Part shown: positions 20,983-34,633 of the stretch, piece by piece | Layout of the letters: every line of letters begins with the position of its first letter | Numbering within the stretch: position 1 is the first letter of the stretch | Origin: Bryum argenteum | Lineage: Eukaryota > Streptophyta > Bryopsida > Bryales > Bryaceae | Direction: 5' to 3' | Assembly (NCBI GenBank): GCA_037043015.1 | Contig: CM073330.1 | Coordinates: forward strand, 7,396,012-7,460,011 | Length of the DNA: 64,000 bases | The notes under the pieces: model-generated | What the model saw: only the letters and a program-made list of their open reading frames with translations | Told to the model about the DNA's origin: nothing | Database searches by the model: none | Position numbers and translations under genes: made by a program

Positions 20983-23275
20983 TCAGACGGAGATGGTCTT
21001 GAGTCCATTTTCGATGGACTGCTTGACAGCGTCGACGAGCACTTGCGTCTTCCTAGAAATGTCAGGCCAGCGAGGGTCCACTTGCCCAGAGGCCACCAGC
21101 CTGGCGAATTCCCTCACCATGTGGGCTTCCTGCGGAATCTCAAGCTTCACCTCGTGAACCTCCTCCGTGCGGTGCCACCCCGCAAGCACGTCTTTCCATG
21201 CGGTGTTCGACACCACTTTGTATGAAGCTCGGTCGTCTTCCGCCGGCAGAGTGAAGTCGTCCGTCTCCAAGCTCCCGTTCACGCCCAACACCTGCCATGC
21301 ACATAAATCCATAAGAATCGAAAGAAGCCAAAAGCATAATCCTGCCATGATGTGGAAGTCCATCAGCTTACGAGGAATCGATCAATAACATAAGAACGGA
21401 ACAAGCAGAAGGTCGATCGACTTACCAGGAGCTTACTAAAGATATATCAATCATATGAGAGCGGAACATGCAAAAGGATGGAGTTGATATTAATAGATGA
21501 GAGAGATTCAAATACTATCTAAGTTTGAAGTCAAGTATTAGTATAAGCCTTTTGGAAAATAAACAAAAGTCCTTATTGTCTAGTCATCAATATGAAGTAA
21601 GGAGTTAAAATAAACAAAAGTCCTTATTGTCTAGTCATCAATATGAAGTAAGGAGTTAAAAGCATGGTTGTAACTATCTCACAACTTCGTTTGTAGTTAT
21701 TTATGAAGTTTCATTCCTACAGTTGGTTGACATATAAAAAAGGTTTGAAGGTTGTCAAATCCTTTGATAGAGTAGAAGAAGCTCCACTCCTGGGACATCT
21801 TCTCACAATATGATGAAACAGAGCTCCACGGAGTCGAGCCTTCGCCTTTGGGATGTGAGCCGATGTCCCTTAGGGTCCCCTTCCTCCACTATACCAGGGT
21901 TTCAAACCACAGTTTGATGTGTGGCATTGAAATATCATACAAAAGGCATTTGAATTACACGCATTATCAAACCTCCACCCATGCTTCTGCCCTTTCTCAA
22001 TAGGCTCACAGAGTACCAATATAATTTGAATATGTTCAATCACGTTGCTGCGTGCCTCTCTAATCTCACAACCCTTTCTACTTATCTCTAAAAGCCTTGT
22101 TATCTTTCTCTTTACTCACACAATAAGTAATTTGCAATACAAATACATAGTCAGTTTGGATAAAAATCTAAATTCAAAGAAATAATCACAAAGCTCACAC
22201 ATCATTCCCGAATATGCGAACGAAGCAAGCGACGGGATAATCCGGCCTTGTGGAGGTCGATAGGCTTACCAAGGATCGAGCAATAGTATGAGAATCGAAA
22301 CAAGCAGAAGGATGATTCGGCCATGCTATGGAGGTCGATCAGCTTGCCAGGGATCGATGAACAAGACGAGGACGAATACGAGCATGATTCGGCTATGTGA
22401 GTGGGGATCGATTGGCGTACCAGGAGCTTCATCACGTGGCCCGTGTTGAAGGAGGTGGTGAAAGTGGCGGTGCGATTTTCCTTCCCGGGCCACAGCAAAG
22501 TTGCCCCGCAGCTCACAATCACGCCCTTGTCGTTGAAATTCGCGCCCGGGTGCGCAGTCACAGACGCTGGCATCTCGTAGTCGAAGGCCCACAGAATGCC
22601 GCGCAGGCAGTACCAGCCGATGTCGCCCAACGCGCCCAGCCCGTCCAAGTCCGGGTTCCCTCGCACGTCTGCTCCTAGTCCGCCTTTTCTTCTGTAGGCT
22701 ACTTCCGCACTGTAGTTAAACACCGAATGAACCTGCAGCACCCAATCCGCTCAATCTTCAGTCCGATCATTCACTAATGGCAAGGGCTGGTGATCGATGG
22801 AGAGGAGAGGGGTTGCGACCTCGCAGATTTTGCCGATGAGGGAGGGGTCATGGAGCACGGACTCCATCTCCCGGGTGCGGGGGTGGTGCATCCACATGGT
22901 GCCGTCCATGTACTGGACGCCGTGCCGTTCCAGCGCTTGCAGCATGACGTCAAGCTCTTGTGCGCTGTGCGCGGGTGGCTTCTCCAGGAGCACATGCTTC
23001 TTCTTCTCAGCGGCTTTCACCACCCATTCGACGTGCAGGCCCGTGGGGAGTGGGATGTAGACGGCGTCGATGTCTGCGTCGTCCAGAAGCGCATCGTAGC
23101 TGCCGTATGCTATTGCTTTCTCCAAGCCGTTCGCTGCCGCGAACTCCTTCGCTTTTGCTTCACTTCGGCTCGCTATGGCGTGGATTCGAACCTCTGGTAG
23201 GAGTTTCATCGCTTTCACCAGAGTGCGGGCTATGTTGGCGCACCCTAAAATCCCAAATCTCACCTCCCTCGCCAT
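20983..23275 (-). CDS. Gfo/Idh/MocA-family NAD(P)-binding oxidoreductase
   Basis: Three exons: 23275-22820, 22732-22421 and 21291-20983, all GT-AG and in phase, giving 358 residues. Start MAREVRF was chosen because the Rossmann fold begins at once (FGILGCANIA, residues 7-16); an in-frame ATG lies 28 codons upstream at 23359. The EKP motif typical of the family is at residues 98-100, and GDIGWYCLRGILWA at about 188-201 matches the plant cytosolic relatives of dimeric dihydrodiol / glucose-fructose oxidoreductases. Length is normal for these plant proteins. The substrate is unknown. Intron 1 is 87 bp. Intron 2 is 1.13 kb and filled with short tandem repeats that carry donor-like sequence. The promoter side has a ~150 bp tandem array (23285-23870). 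Confidence 0.92.
21350..22425 (-). repeat. Tandem repeats with donor-like sites inside an intron
   Basis: Read on the minus strand, the real donor CTG|gtacgccaatcgatc (22421) is followed by at least two tandem look-alikes about 78 bp apart: CTGGCAAGCTGATCGACC near 22340 and TTGGTAAGCCTATCGACC near 22263. Two further diverged copies lie near the 3' end of the same intron (around 21425 and 21370), each with CTGGTAAG- or CTCGTAAG-like sequence followed by a gatcgacctt/atggactt block. Confidence 0.75.
21557..21658. repeat. 51 bp tandem duplication
   Basis: Two adjacent copies, identical by eye, of a unit containing caaaagtccttattgtctag lie in intron 2 of the dehydrogenase gene. Confidence 0.9.
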
Positions 23276-23284
23276 CTGCCATTT

Positions 23285-23870
23285 CACAAACCCAATTCGC
23301 ATCAGGTCAATCCATGGCGCACGGATTCCTTGATATTCTGTTCTGCGAGTTTCATTCAAGCCACTCCACTACTTCAAGCTCCCAACTAGTCATATCCAAT
23401 ACACACATTCATCAATTACCAATCGACCTGATACCCTAACCCGATTCGAATCAGATCAATTTATGGCGCCCGGATTACTTGAAATTCTCTGCTGTGAGCT
23501 TCATTTATCTCACTTCACTGCTTTAAGCTCCCATGTCTCATAACCACATTCACAACTACCAATCGGTACCATAGGCGATGCCCAATTCGATCCAATTCAC
23601 AAACCCCGTTCGAATCAAGTCAACCATGGAGCACCGATTACTTAAGATTTTATTCATTGATGCAATCCCACTGCTTCGAGCTCCCAACTAATCGTATCCA
23701 ATAGCCACATTCATCAATTACCGATCGATGCACAAATCCAATGCGAATCAGGTCAATCCCTAGCGCACCGATAACTTAAAACTCTATTCTGCGAGTTTCA
23801 TGCAAGCCACTCCACTGCTTCAAGCCCCCAACTAGCCATATCCGATACCCACATTCTATCATCGACCCTT
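23285..23870. repeat. ~150 bp tandem array (4 units) upstream of the dehydrogenase gene
   Basis: Units start near 23286, 23440, 23603 and 23731. Each contains aattcgcatcaggtcaatcc-like sequence, a ggcgcacggattacttgaa-like block, a cactccactgcttcaagctcc block and ccacattcatcaattaccgatcgat. They diverge by about 15-25%, and the first unit overlaps the start of the coding region. Confidence 0.85.
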
Positions 23871-24640
23871 GCAAGCGGAGGCTCATCCTCATGCTACTAG
23901 TCATCGAACAAGTTTTCGTCTTCGTCACTGCAAGCTAGTTAATTCTCTGCATGCTTCGGTTGATAGAGAGCGGAATGCGAAGTACCTGATTACCGAATGT
24001 TTTTAGACCAGAATTCGAACCACGCCTCGGCCTCAAGCAGTAAGAGAGTCGTCGGCCTTATCGCGACTGTGGCGAGCAAATTGTTCAGCTTAGAAATGGC
24101 AATGCAGGGGTGAGATGCAAATGTTGGGCGAAATTTCGAGAGATTGTGGAATCTTAGTGCGAGAAGCCAATGTGATGTATCAATGATCGCCAGAACCGGA
24201 ATTTCGCATTCAATTGGAAGTGATATGGATGCGTCGGCGGTGATGAGTGATGAGCGAGAGCCCGTCGGTGACGAGTGATGGTCGTCGCTTTGATTCCGTG
24301 TGACTTTTAGTATATTAGTGTGGATCGAAAATTAGTTCGAGCAATAATTGATGTTTTGATATCACTCTCGAATTATATTAAGTATTGCAAAGCATTTTTT
24401 ATTAACCTGAAAGATGGATTATTATACAAGCTCTTAAAGGAGCAACATAGAGCATTGGCCTTCACACAAAATTTGTATTTAGGTTTATTATAGCAGAAGA
24501 ATTTTCAGGATTATGGATAGGATAAAAATAATGAGAACAGTAGGATGATGCCATGCAACAACTGTTCTTTGTATTATGGTATGAGCTCCTAAAGCTGGGC
24601 ATCCCTGTAAGGGACTCAAAATTGCCCAAACTACAAAATA
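23871..24640. other. Promoter and intergenic DNA, no gene seen
   Basis: Part of this probably belongs to the 5' region of the dehydrogenase gene (GC-rich to about 24300), followed by AT-rich spacer. No coding signal is recognised. Confidence 0.35.
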
Positions 24641-24787
24641 TACTCATTTATTCTCAAAATCTGCCCAAAATCAATTTAATCACAAAATATATATTGGTCA
24701 CCTTTTAAATTAGTAGTACTCATTTATTCTCAAAATCTGCCCAAAATCAATTTAATCACAAAATATATATTGATCACCTTATAAATT
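24641..24787. repeat. ~74 bp tandem duplication next to a MITE
   Basis: The segment tactcatttattctcaaaat... occurs at 24641-24716 and again at 24717-24787 with few changes. The Stowaway-like MITE begins immediately after the second copy. Confidence 0.85.
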
Positions 24788-24788
24788 A

Positions 24789-24890
24789 CTCCCTCTGTCC
24801 CATTATGATTTTCCAGTAGGTTCTCTCAAATCTACCTTTGGAGGTAGATTTGAGAGAACCTACTGGAAAATCATAATGGGACAGAGGGAG
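24789..24890. mobile_element. Stowaway-like MITE, 102 bp perfect palindrome
   Basis: CTCCCTCTGTCCCATTATGA starts a 48 bp arm that is repeated exactly, in inverse, after a six-base loop (tttgga). TA dinucleotides flank both sides. The CTCCCTCYGTCCC terminus with TA target is the signature of plant Stowaway elements mobilised by Tc1/mariner transposases. Identity of the arms implies a recent or recently corrected insertion. Confidence 0.92.
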
Positions 24891-24892
24891 TA

Positions 24893-25552
24893 GTAGTTAT
24901 TATTGTATGTGCTTATAAATATTGTAAAAAAAGGATTTTTTTTTAATCAATATAGTTGCCAATCACCTAAATATAGTAAAATTGTGATTCCACCACTCCA
25001 AGCAGAGTGAATTCCTTAAATGTACAAAAATAGGTGTTCATACCTTAATGCATGTCAATGTTCATAATTTGAAAAGATTTGTAAGGTATAAAACTCTCCC
25101 ATCTTTCATGGTGGTGTCACAATTTTAGTAAATCCTTTACCATATTTTTAAGTTATTCCACTCCATAAACATCATTACTTTTGGCGTGTCATCAGTAAAT
25201 TTGAGAGTTAGGTATTTGGATCTCAACCCTATAATCTTGTAATAAACTTTTGTATAGTATATGTGGATAAATAATGAAGTTGTAAGATAACAAAGAGTAG
25301 GAGATTGTAAAGTGTTAGCGCTCTAAGAAGATTTTCAAATGTCATCAATTCAATTTGGAGATGAAATACTATTAATTAACCTACTGCAATCAAGCACGAC
25401 TAATGACACAAATGTTGACTATCATCTCAACACCACCCTTATGCCAAAAAAAATCATGAAAAGATATTCTTAGCTAAGACAATGGCCTTACCACGGTTAA
25501 AGTTACCCAAATCTCACATAAAAAATAGTGTTCATTACTCAACCTCTTGACC
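24893..25552. other. AT-rich intergenic DNA, no gene seen
   Basis: No recognisable coding or RNA feature. Confidence 0.4.
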
Positions 25553-26532
25553 TTAACCCCTAAACGCCCCAGCCTATTTTTAGCAGAAAAGCACATTTCC
25601 ATAGAAATCGTCATAGATGAAAATGAAGAGAAGCTATTAAGATCTCAACCGTACAAACTTGTAATAGACTTATCGAAGATCATGTGGACCAAAATTTGAG
25701 TCATGAGGCCTTATAGATCGGGAGATCATAACATATTAATACTAAAAACAAATTGCAAAATTTCATCATTTTCACTTTGAGGTGGAAATGCTACCAATAT
25801 ACCTATTGCAATGAAAAAATCACCAACTAGAAAGATGTTCACCTTCATCTTAATAAGTCCTTTACCCAACAAAAATTCATCAAAAAAATTTCTTGGCTCA
25901 AATAAAAGCCATGCAATGGTAAAAATTGCCAAAAATTTTACAAAGGAAAATTAGTCCAAAACTAGACCCTCTCCATTCAATTTCATGCCCTATCTTCAAA
26001 ACATCTTCGATCTTGTTAAGGTTTCTACCAATTAGACTAGACTCTAATTGGAGGCCATTCCAAAAAATTAAGTTGAAATCCAACGGTGGATGAAGGAGAT
26101 ATAGCTCCTCAAATATCATCCATTTTCTCACTTTATTTGTTGACAAAACATCATTGCAAATCCAATAGCAAAGTCATTTGGATCAAAAAACTTCTCACTA
26201 CAAAGTTGTTAGGAATCACCTTAAGATCATGACCATGAAAAAAAAATCATGAAAAACTTTTTTTAATTTCACATAATTGGCTTGCAATGGTAATACATGC
26301 CCCATGCTTGGAAACCCAAAAACAAGAGCTGTCTTCACTAAAGTGCATTCCATTAATTCATACTTTATTGTATGGGCTTGCAAATTCTACAACACAAACT
26401 AGACTTGATTTGGAACCTAACCCAAGTGATTTCATCCAAAACGGACCTCGGATGAAGAAGATATGGCTATTCAAAGTTGCTGCCTTCCATCCAAAATGTC
26501 GTTTTTCGACATTCGGCGCGTTTAGGGGTTAA
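25553..26532. mobile_element. 980 bp piggyBac-type non-autonomous element
   Basis: It begins TTAACCCCTAAACGCCCC (25553) and ends CGTTTAGGGGTTAA (26532), so the terminus matches the transposase-bearing copy. Its right half, read in reverse, is collinear with the element at 54805-55419: gaatgtcgaaaaacgacatt, then attttggat, cgttttgga(t/c)gaaatcact, and aaatcaagtctagttt. The two are therefore the same subfamily. No transposase fragment was found inside. Confidence 0.88.
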
Positions 26533-27730
26533 ATGCATGTCATGTCTTTAGAACATCTCATATTCAACTGAAGATTCTATCAAATAGATTATCTTTAAAT
26601 TGGAATCCAACTTAGCAAATACCGTTGATATCTAACAATAAGTGAAAGAGATACAACTCCTTCTAGAAACATGCATATTTTTTCACTATTTCTACTAACA
26701 ATGTCTCCTTCCACCAAACTTAAAAAATGCTGGTGGAATGAGCTTGACCACAATCCCTTCAACCTCAAAAGTAAACCGAAGGATCAACAAAATGAGAAAA
26801 CCAAAAAACAGTCCTGGTGTTGCATCGCAAACCATATTTTGCAATGATTTGCAATATCATTGTCTCATTTTATTTTCAATCAATGTATTATCAATTGAAA
26901 AATACATCTGCACCAAGGCAGAACAAACAGCTGTACTTCTACCCCTCCACCTTTCATCCTTCAGAGATTCATGATTTGCTCCCAAAAGAAAAGGGGAAAA
27001 AGGAGCTCTTCAACCTGGAATAGGTGTAATCATCTGGCTTCAGAAAGGAATTACGTGGAATCAGATTCAAGGTACTAAAGATAAAGATTCTGTAAAGAAG
27101 CACCATATTCGCAGGAATGTATTCCTTTTTGGACATGTGTGGTTCCACTGCATACGCGTCGACCGGCAATCTGAGGTTCACATGTCGTTGCATAGCCTCG
27201 TCCACTTGCCATTTACAGCTGCTTTCGATGAAGTTCATCAAGTCAAGTTCAAAAAAGTGAGAACAGCTAATCGCTCAAAAAGCGACCTTGGCCTAGAAAA
27301 TCTCAGACTACCATCTCTCGTTTACCTTGGAAAATTGAATAGATCATCAACATTTACGTTACATAACCAGATTCATTTAACGATCCTCTACCAGAGATTC
27401 TAAGATCTGTTTTAGGCGAGTCTACTATCTCGTCTGGTAAGGGCAATAGAGATATGACTTGAAACTCATCCATGGATTTCATTATCTAAGTAGAGTACAA
27501 TTGACCAGGGAATGCCAAGAGCCTTCGACAAAATCGACTTGGCTTTCACAGATCAAAAAGATTGGTGAGCATAAGATTGTGGAAGGATTTTCTTTTGAGT
27601 TCCTCTCATTGCAATCTGATGGACATATGTGCAATACTCGGGCCTTGCAAGACTCATTCGTCCTACCTAATGCACTAAGGAGAAAAGAATTGTAAGCATG
27701 AAAAGGAACAGAATTATCTACGAATTGTTT
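26533..27730. other. Downstream flank of the bL19 gene
   Basis: The first 200 bp resemble internal piggyBac-subfamily sequence around 25980-26140 (catcttc, accgttgatatc and gaaagagatacaactcct blocks), suggesting nested or tandem relics. The remainder shows no gene; 27459-27695 is open but unrecognised. Confidence 0.35.
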
Positions 27731-28974
27731 TCAGCAAGATGACATGCGGGCAATCTTGTCACGCAGGTAGAAGAGCTTCGCCCTCCGCGCCTTCCTCTTG
27801 TCAACGACCTTGATCTCCTTAATGTTGGGTGAGTACCTGTAGAAGGGTGAGACAGAAATCAGAATTCGACTAAAAAAGTCCCCGACTTATAAAAGAGATC
27901 GATTACTTTAAATAGGATGTTAAGATTCTTACAATGGGAAAACCATCTCGACTCCAACTCCGGCAATAACCCTCCGGATTCTAAAGGTGGTGTTGATTCC
28001 TGCATTGCGTCGCGAGATAACAATGCCTCTCAGCAAAGACACCCTACGCTTGGTTTCTGGTACTTCCTGCATAAAACGAAGCAAAGTATGGTAGGATGAG
28101 AGAACCATTCTTAGAAGCAGAACGTGATTCAGGTGCAGAATATCATTTTTAGGTCTGCTCAGGTTTATTGCAACAAGGAAAATGTAAGACGGTGCGTACC
28201 ACTCTCATTTGGATGACATCGCCTGGACGAATATCAGGGATAGCCTTTGCTTCATTAGCAGCATCAACGGCTGTGTTGTTGAGGATCTGGAGAGATCAGA
28301 ATAAGTTGCAGTTAGAGACCATCGGTGCAAAGAATAAATTTCTCTTTCTCGTAGCTTTCATCGCGAAGCAAGCCGACATAGCCTAATGAATAACGATAGT
28401 CGACTCCCTGGTCGAAGAGATTCGAGACATACTAACCTGCATGATGTGCTTGGGACGCGTCGTCTTCTTCGTCTTCACTGTGGTCGAAGGAGCATCCTCG
28501 GAGGTCTCTGGCACGCTCACTTCGGCGGTAGTATCGGCTTCAGCCTCGACTTCAGGGGTGGTACTAACAGCTTGAGCGAAGACGCTCGATTTGGACTTGG
28601 TCTTAGAAATAACTCCAACCTGCAATTCAAATAAGTGACCTAAGTTTATCTACACTGTAAACATACGCGATGATGATACTAGAGTTCTTCACTGTAATTC
28701 ATTGAAAGATCGCAGACATTAACACTGCTTCAACCAGAGCTACGAAACTCCGAGATCCTCAAACTCGCAGGAATCTTCAAGAAAAGCGACTCAAACTTAT
28801 CTTCCCTGAACACAATCAAGGCGAGGGACTAACCTGGAAAGTAGAGCGCAGTGGCTCGCACGCGTGTTTCAAGCAAGGCTGAACGGCGGGAGTGAAAGAA
28901 GGCGAAGAAAGTCCAACGACCTTCAATCCCTTAGGCACAGCCAATACTCTACTCTTGAGAGATAAGGTGGCCAT
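27731..28974 (-). CDS. RPL19: Plastid large ribosomal subunit protein bL19c
   Basis: Five exons: 28974-28834, 28619-28437, 28286-28200, 28066-27933 and 27836-27731. All have GT-AG borders and the phases join cleanly, giving 216 residues. Residues 1 to about 90 form a Ser/Thr/Val-rich chloroplast transit region with an acidic linker. The bL19 domain starts near [18 protein letters not shown] and includes [35 protein letters not shown], the family hallmark [19 protein letters not shown], and [15 protein letters not shown] at the C terminus. bL19 sits at the interface between the two ribosomal subunits. Nuclear coding with a transit peptide is the usual state in plants. Introns are 133-362 bp... 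all short and simple, with nothing odd in the gene. Confidence 0.95.
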
Positions 28975-29660
28975 CTACAGAACACCAAAATCATTCTAAA
29001 TCAGAATAGAACCTCTTCTCACAAACAAACTAAAAGTCTCAGAAAACCTCAGTGCCGTTTGAAACAAATCAATTACTTCGATGCCTGTCCTCCGCCAAAA
29101 TTCGCAAAACCTTATCCTAAAGTACAGCGCGCTAACTGTATCCATCTCCCAAAGTAAAACCTCAGATTCAAGCTGTGCAGATTTCTCTTCCGTCGCGGCG
29201 ATAACACCAAACTAAAAACTACCTTGCCTTATCCCCTAGAAACGACTGGCTGCAATGGCTATCAACTTCAAAATGCAAATTTCTTCCGAACCGAGACTTC
29301 GCCAGTTCTGCTGCGATTCAGCGACTCCGAATGCTCGACAGATATATACAAAGCATCAATCGGAGTGAAACGGCGAGTGTACCTGGCGGACGCAAGTGGA
29401 AGCCATCCTGCTGCCTTTCAACGCCTGATTGAAATCGCTTGTTGCGCTACTATCAAAGCCTCTACCGAAGCTGCAGAAGAAGGAGAGATTCAATGTCGAC
29501 AAATTTTGTCTGCGATTCTATCACTGCAATGCTCGAAGCAACAAAGAGGATGAGGATACGCTTGGGAAGAAGAGTGTAGTCACCACCTTGGCCCTCTCCA
29601 CTGTTGGATCTTTGATCGGACGGTCGGTTTCGACATCCTATCTCCTCTCTTCGGCCGCTC
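28975..29660. other. Promoter region of the bL19 gene
   Basis: GC content falls away from the start codon. Open frames on the + strand at 29224-29553 and 29429-29665 overlap each other and show no known domain, so they are not called as genes. Confidence 0.35.
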
Positions 29661-29966
29661 ATTAGATTCACTCCCGGTTGGTAGATTCAATCTGGGTTGG
29701 TGGGGGCCACTGCTTTTGATTTTCTCATTTTGTGGAGCCTCATGTCATTTTTTTTTTGAGATTTTAGATTCTTGGACCAAAAATATTATGAAATAGAAGT
29801 TTCCAAGGCTAACTCAGATTAATGGGAAGTTTGTGATTTATATTGAGAGTACTCTTAACCTATATTTAACAAATTATGGACTTATTTCCAACTTATGAGC
29901 TTTTTGCAACCAACGAAGAACCTTGCTTTTATCGGCCGCCATCCGGTACATCCCCACATCTGCGAC

Positions 29967-30108
29967 TTTCAAAAGGCCATAACTCACTCAAATTTTGTTC
30001 AAATCAATCATATGAGGTGTTTTTTGACATCTACATTTTCGTAGATATCAAAAAACACCTCATATGTTCAATTTGGACAAAATTTGACTGAGTTAGGACC
30101 TTTCAAAG
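29967..30108. mobile_element. ~140 bp foldback element
   Basis: The sequence catatgaggtgttttttgac (from about 30009) is inverted as gatatcaaaaaacacctcat around a short centre (attttc). The outer parts (ctcactcaaattttgtt against gacaaaatttgactgagt, and ctttcaaaagg against cctttcaaag) extend the symmetry to the stated limits. It is a long imperfect hairpin without coding capacity. Confidence 0.75.
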
Positions 30109-32099
30109 ATTACTCATGGAGTCTTAAGGTGATATTTTTGGACTATGAATTTGTTCATAATTAGTTAAATATCAGTTTCTTGGTCTATTTTGGTTTTATT
30201 GAGCTATTTATTTCAGAACAAGAATGTTCGCCAACCTAAAACATGACTTCGTGCAAATGAATAAACCACATCTAAAGGTTGTTCCTTCAAATGATTTTGG
30301 GACCGCGAATGTTGAGACCATTAAGTGCTTGACTTTTGGCACAAACAAGCTTACCAATAATAAGATGCTTGAACAATTCTAAGCTAAGAAAGTCCCAATT
30401 TTTACAAATAGTAGCATTGTAATGAATTTGCACATGATTGGTATTGATGACTTATAAAGGTGTGATATTATATATAGTGAGGAGGGATAATATTAATAAT
30501 GAAGAATTGGTGAGAATATGTAGGAGGAGGTGCAATATTATATTAGTCTGTGAGAGTGATATTTTAGAATCTACAGGGTTGAATAGGTGGGTGTGGTGTT
30601 ACAGAGTTTGGAGGGATGGCATTGTAAAGGTTGGAGATGTCAAGAGACATGGTACACAAATACATATGTTAGTGTTGATGACAACATAGGAGTTGAACGT
30701 GTCAAGAGATAGGGGTTCCCAAAGGATGGCATTACAAAAACTCATAGTGGTGCACAAATACATGTGTTGGAGGGATAACATTACAAAGGTTGGAAGGATA
30801 CCATTACAAAAAACCATAGGGATGACATTACAAAGAGTGAGTGTGTCCTTAGAACAGAGATACATTCTACCATATCACTAAAAAGGTCTCAAAGAATGCA
30901 TGGTTCAGTCTATTTATACTCTACGCCCATGCTTATAGAATTCCTGGGTGAAATCAACTTCACAAAACTCCATACCACATACTAAAATCGATCATAAATG
31001 ACATATTTAACTAAATATGGACAGTCCACGGTCTACAATTAAGAACAATAGTTGCAAAATGATTTTTAGAATCTAGGTTCTATGAAGATACTCTTCAAAT
31101 ATGTAGATTTTAAGGTCATGGATGAAGGGATCTCCCCATGTTTTAAAGTCCATAAATAAGCCCAAAGTCCATATTTAGTTAAATGATGCATATAACCTAC
31201 CCACAATCCAAAACACGATAATCGAAAATCAAAGCCTTGAAGATTCTGAAGATGAAGCTGGATACCGTAAATCGAATGTTCAAAAAGTCAGATACAACCC
31301 CCCGGAACTTTGAAATAAAATCTGTGGATCCACTACCAAGGAATTATTAGGATACAAGCTAAAGATGCAAAATGGATAGAGTGTCGGTGGGTCCACTTCT
31401 AAATTGGCTCTTTTAGGGAGTGCTGAATTCAAATCCTCTCACTGATTCTTAGATCTACAGTGATTTCATGTTGTTGTGAAGCTCATTGTTCTAATACCGT
31501 TTCTAATAAGTCAGATTCTGATACCGTTTCAAGCGTCAGTTAGTATATCCGTCATTGGATTGATAATGTATTTGTAGAAAGTTACATGACAATCATAATC
31601 TTGGAAAATAATGTTTACCGGGATGGTGCAATTTTATGAGTTACTAAACTATATCTTCATTCACGATTATCGGAGTACAGGAATATTCATGTATATCATG
31701 TTCTAAGGATCGCTTTACACTATGTTCCATGAAGATTGACCACATCTTTCTAAAATCTATGAATTCCACAAATTTCTATATTAGAGAGTAAAGTGCTCTT
31801 CGTCCCATTTGGCTTTACACTACCTTGAATAAATGAGAATGACCATTAACTTTGAGCTCCCAAAGTATGCTAAATTTTGCATAGTCCATAAAAATTTTCA
31901 TGATCTCCTTGATTATAGTTGAGTCCAAAGCAAATACCTGCACTCAACTACAATCAAGTAGACCATGAGACTCAAAATTCATTGATTGGCTAGTGTTCAA
32001 TTATTTAAAAACAAAGGAGGAAAAAGAGGAAAGTAAGAGAGAGACCAAAGTGGATTCATATTAGAAAATTGAGCTTAAACTTCTCATTGTCCAAATCCG

Positions 32100-32227
32100 C
32101 TTTACACTACAACAATGACCAAGCCACTCAAACATCTATTTCTCATTTATCATGGTGACGAAGAGCCATAACATGAAAAATGGTTTTAATTTTCTTGGTC
32201 ATGGCTCTTGGTCCTTAGTGTAAAGGG
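32100..32227. repeat. Small TIR repeat bounded by CTTTACACTA
   Basis: GCTTTACACTA at the left and TAGTGTAAAG at the right enclose about 128 bp, with accaagcca / cttggtcatggct as further weak inverted similarity. Single ends with the same CTTTACACTA motif occur near 31713 and 31812. Confidence 0.5.
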
Positions 32228-32420
32228 ACCCTACATGTCCATGTTCCGTATTCCACCCAAGGTTCAAGAAGTTTTATTAGCCAGACTTTTACTAGCTAAT
32301 AACCGGCATTTCCCACACCCAATCGATTTTTCACAGATCTCTTTCAGCAATTCCCTTATTTACACTGAGAATAAAAGATGATTTGTAATTTTCATCGATT
32401 TTTAGCCGGTGGTTTCATGA

Positions 32421-32498
32421 ATGGACCGGCCAATGTGCTGAATCCAATGGACGAGCCAATGTGCTAAATCCAATGGACAGGCCAATGTGCTAAATCCA
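32421..32498. repeat. 26 bp tandem repeat (3 units)
   Basis: Three head-to-tail units of atggac(c/g/a)(g/a)gccaatgtgct, starting at 32421, 32447 and 32473, differ at only a few positions. Confidence 0.9.
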
Positions 32499-33043
32499 TT
32501 CGCTGATAATGAACTAGCCGTCGGTTCTTCCCAATCATTGATTCCACCTCATGTTCCATCTTGCTAAAAAAATAAAAAATAAAAAAAAATCGGGTAACCC
32601 CTCCAAAAGCCTAGTAGTATGGAGCCTTGTACTAGCTTAAATATAGCATGTGCTGAGTAAGCAAGCCCTTCATTCAATACATACACAACAAAAGAATCTC
32701 GTAGCAAGCAAGCCATCTGGAGCTCCACGAGGGGCTTGTTCCGATCCGCCCCATAACGATTCAATGGAATATCAAGCCCGTCACTCAATCAGCAGATGGT
32801 GCATCTGTCACTTGCATTTTGGAAACAGTCAAAAAGCAATCAAGTTATGCTTCCGCCACGCAACGCGTACGTGGATACACCACGATCCAATCCCCACCGA
32901 CACCTCAACCCACTCCGATCGCACGCTCCTGCATATTCTTCTACAGGAAAATCAATCTATCTATCAACGGATGATATCTTGCTCCGTGGGTTACAAGCTC
33001 TCTTCCCGGACTGGTCTGACCCGGATGCTTCATTGATCGTTGA

Positions 33044-34614
<1,571 letters not shown>

Positions 34615-34633
34615 TGCTCAATTCTTCCGGGAA

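Larger units (their letters stand above)
29661..33043. other. 3.4 kb intergenic repeat DNA
   Basis: Apart from the foldback element (29967-30108), the 26 bp tandem repeat (32421-32498) and a small TAGTGTAAAG-bounded repeat near 32100-32227, the region is AT-rich with degenerate 'ggatggcattacaaa' repetition at about 30600-30840. No gene recognised. The last few hundred bases probably belong to the 3' UTR of the pantothenate synthetase gene. Confidence 0.4.

Noticed and set aside
30438-30881. Short + and - strand frames with Cys/His residues
   Set aside because: Produced by degenerate repetition of ggatggcattacaaa-like units; no coherent protein.
32650-33036. 128-codon open frame on the + strand
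   Set aside because: It is antisense to the probable 3' UTR and end of PANC, with no conserved content.
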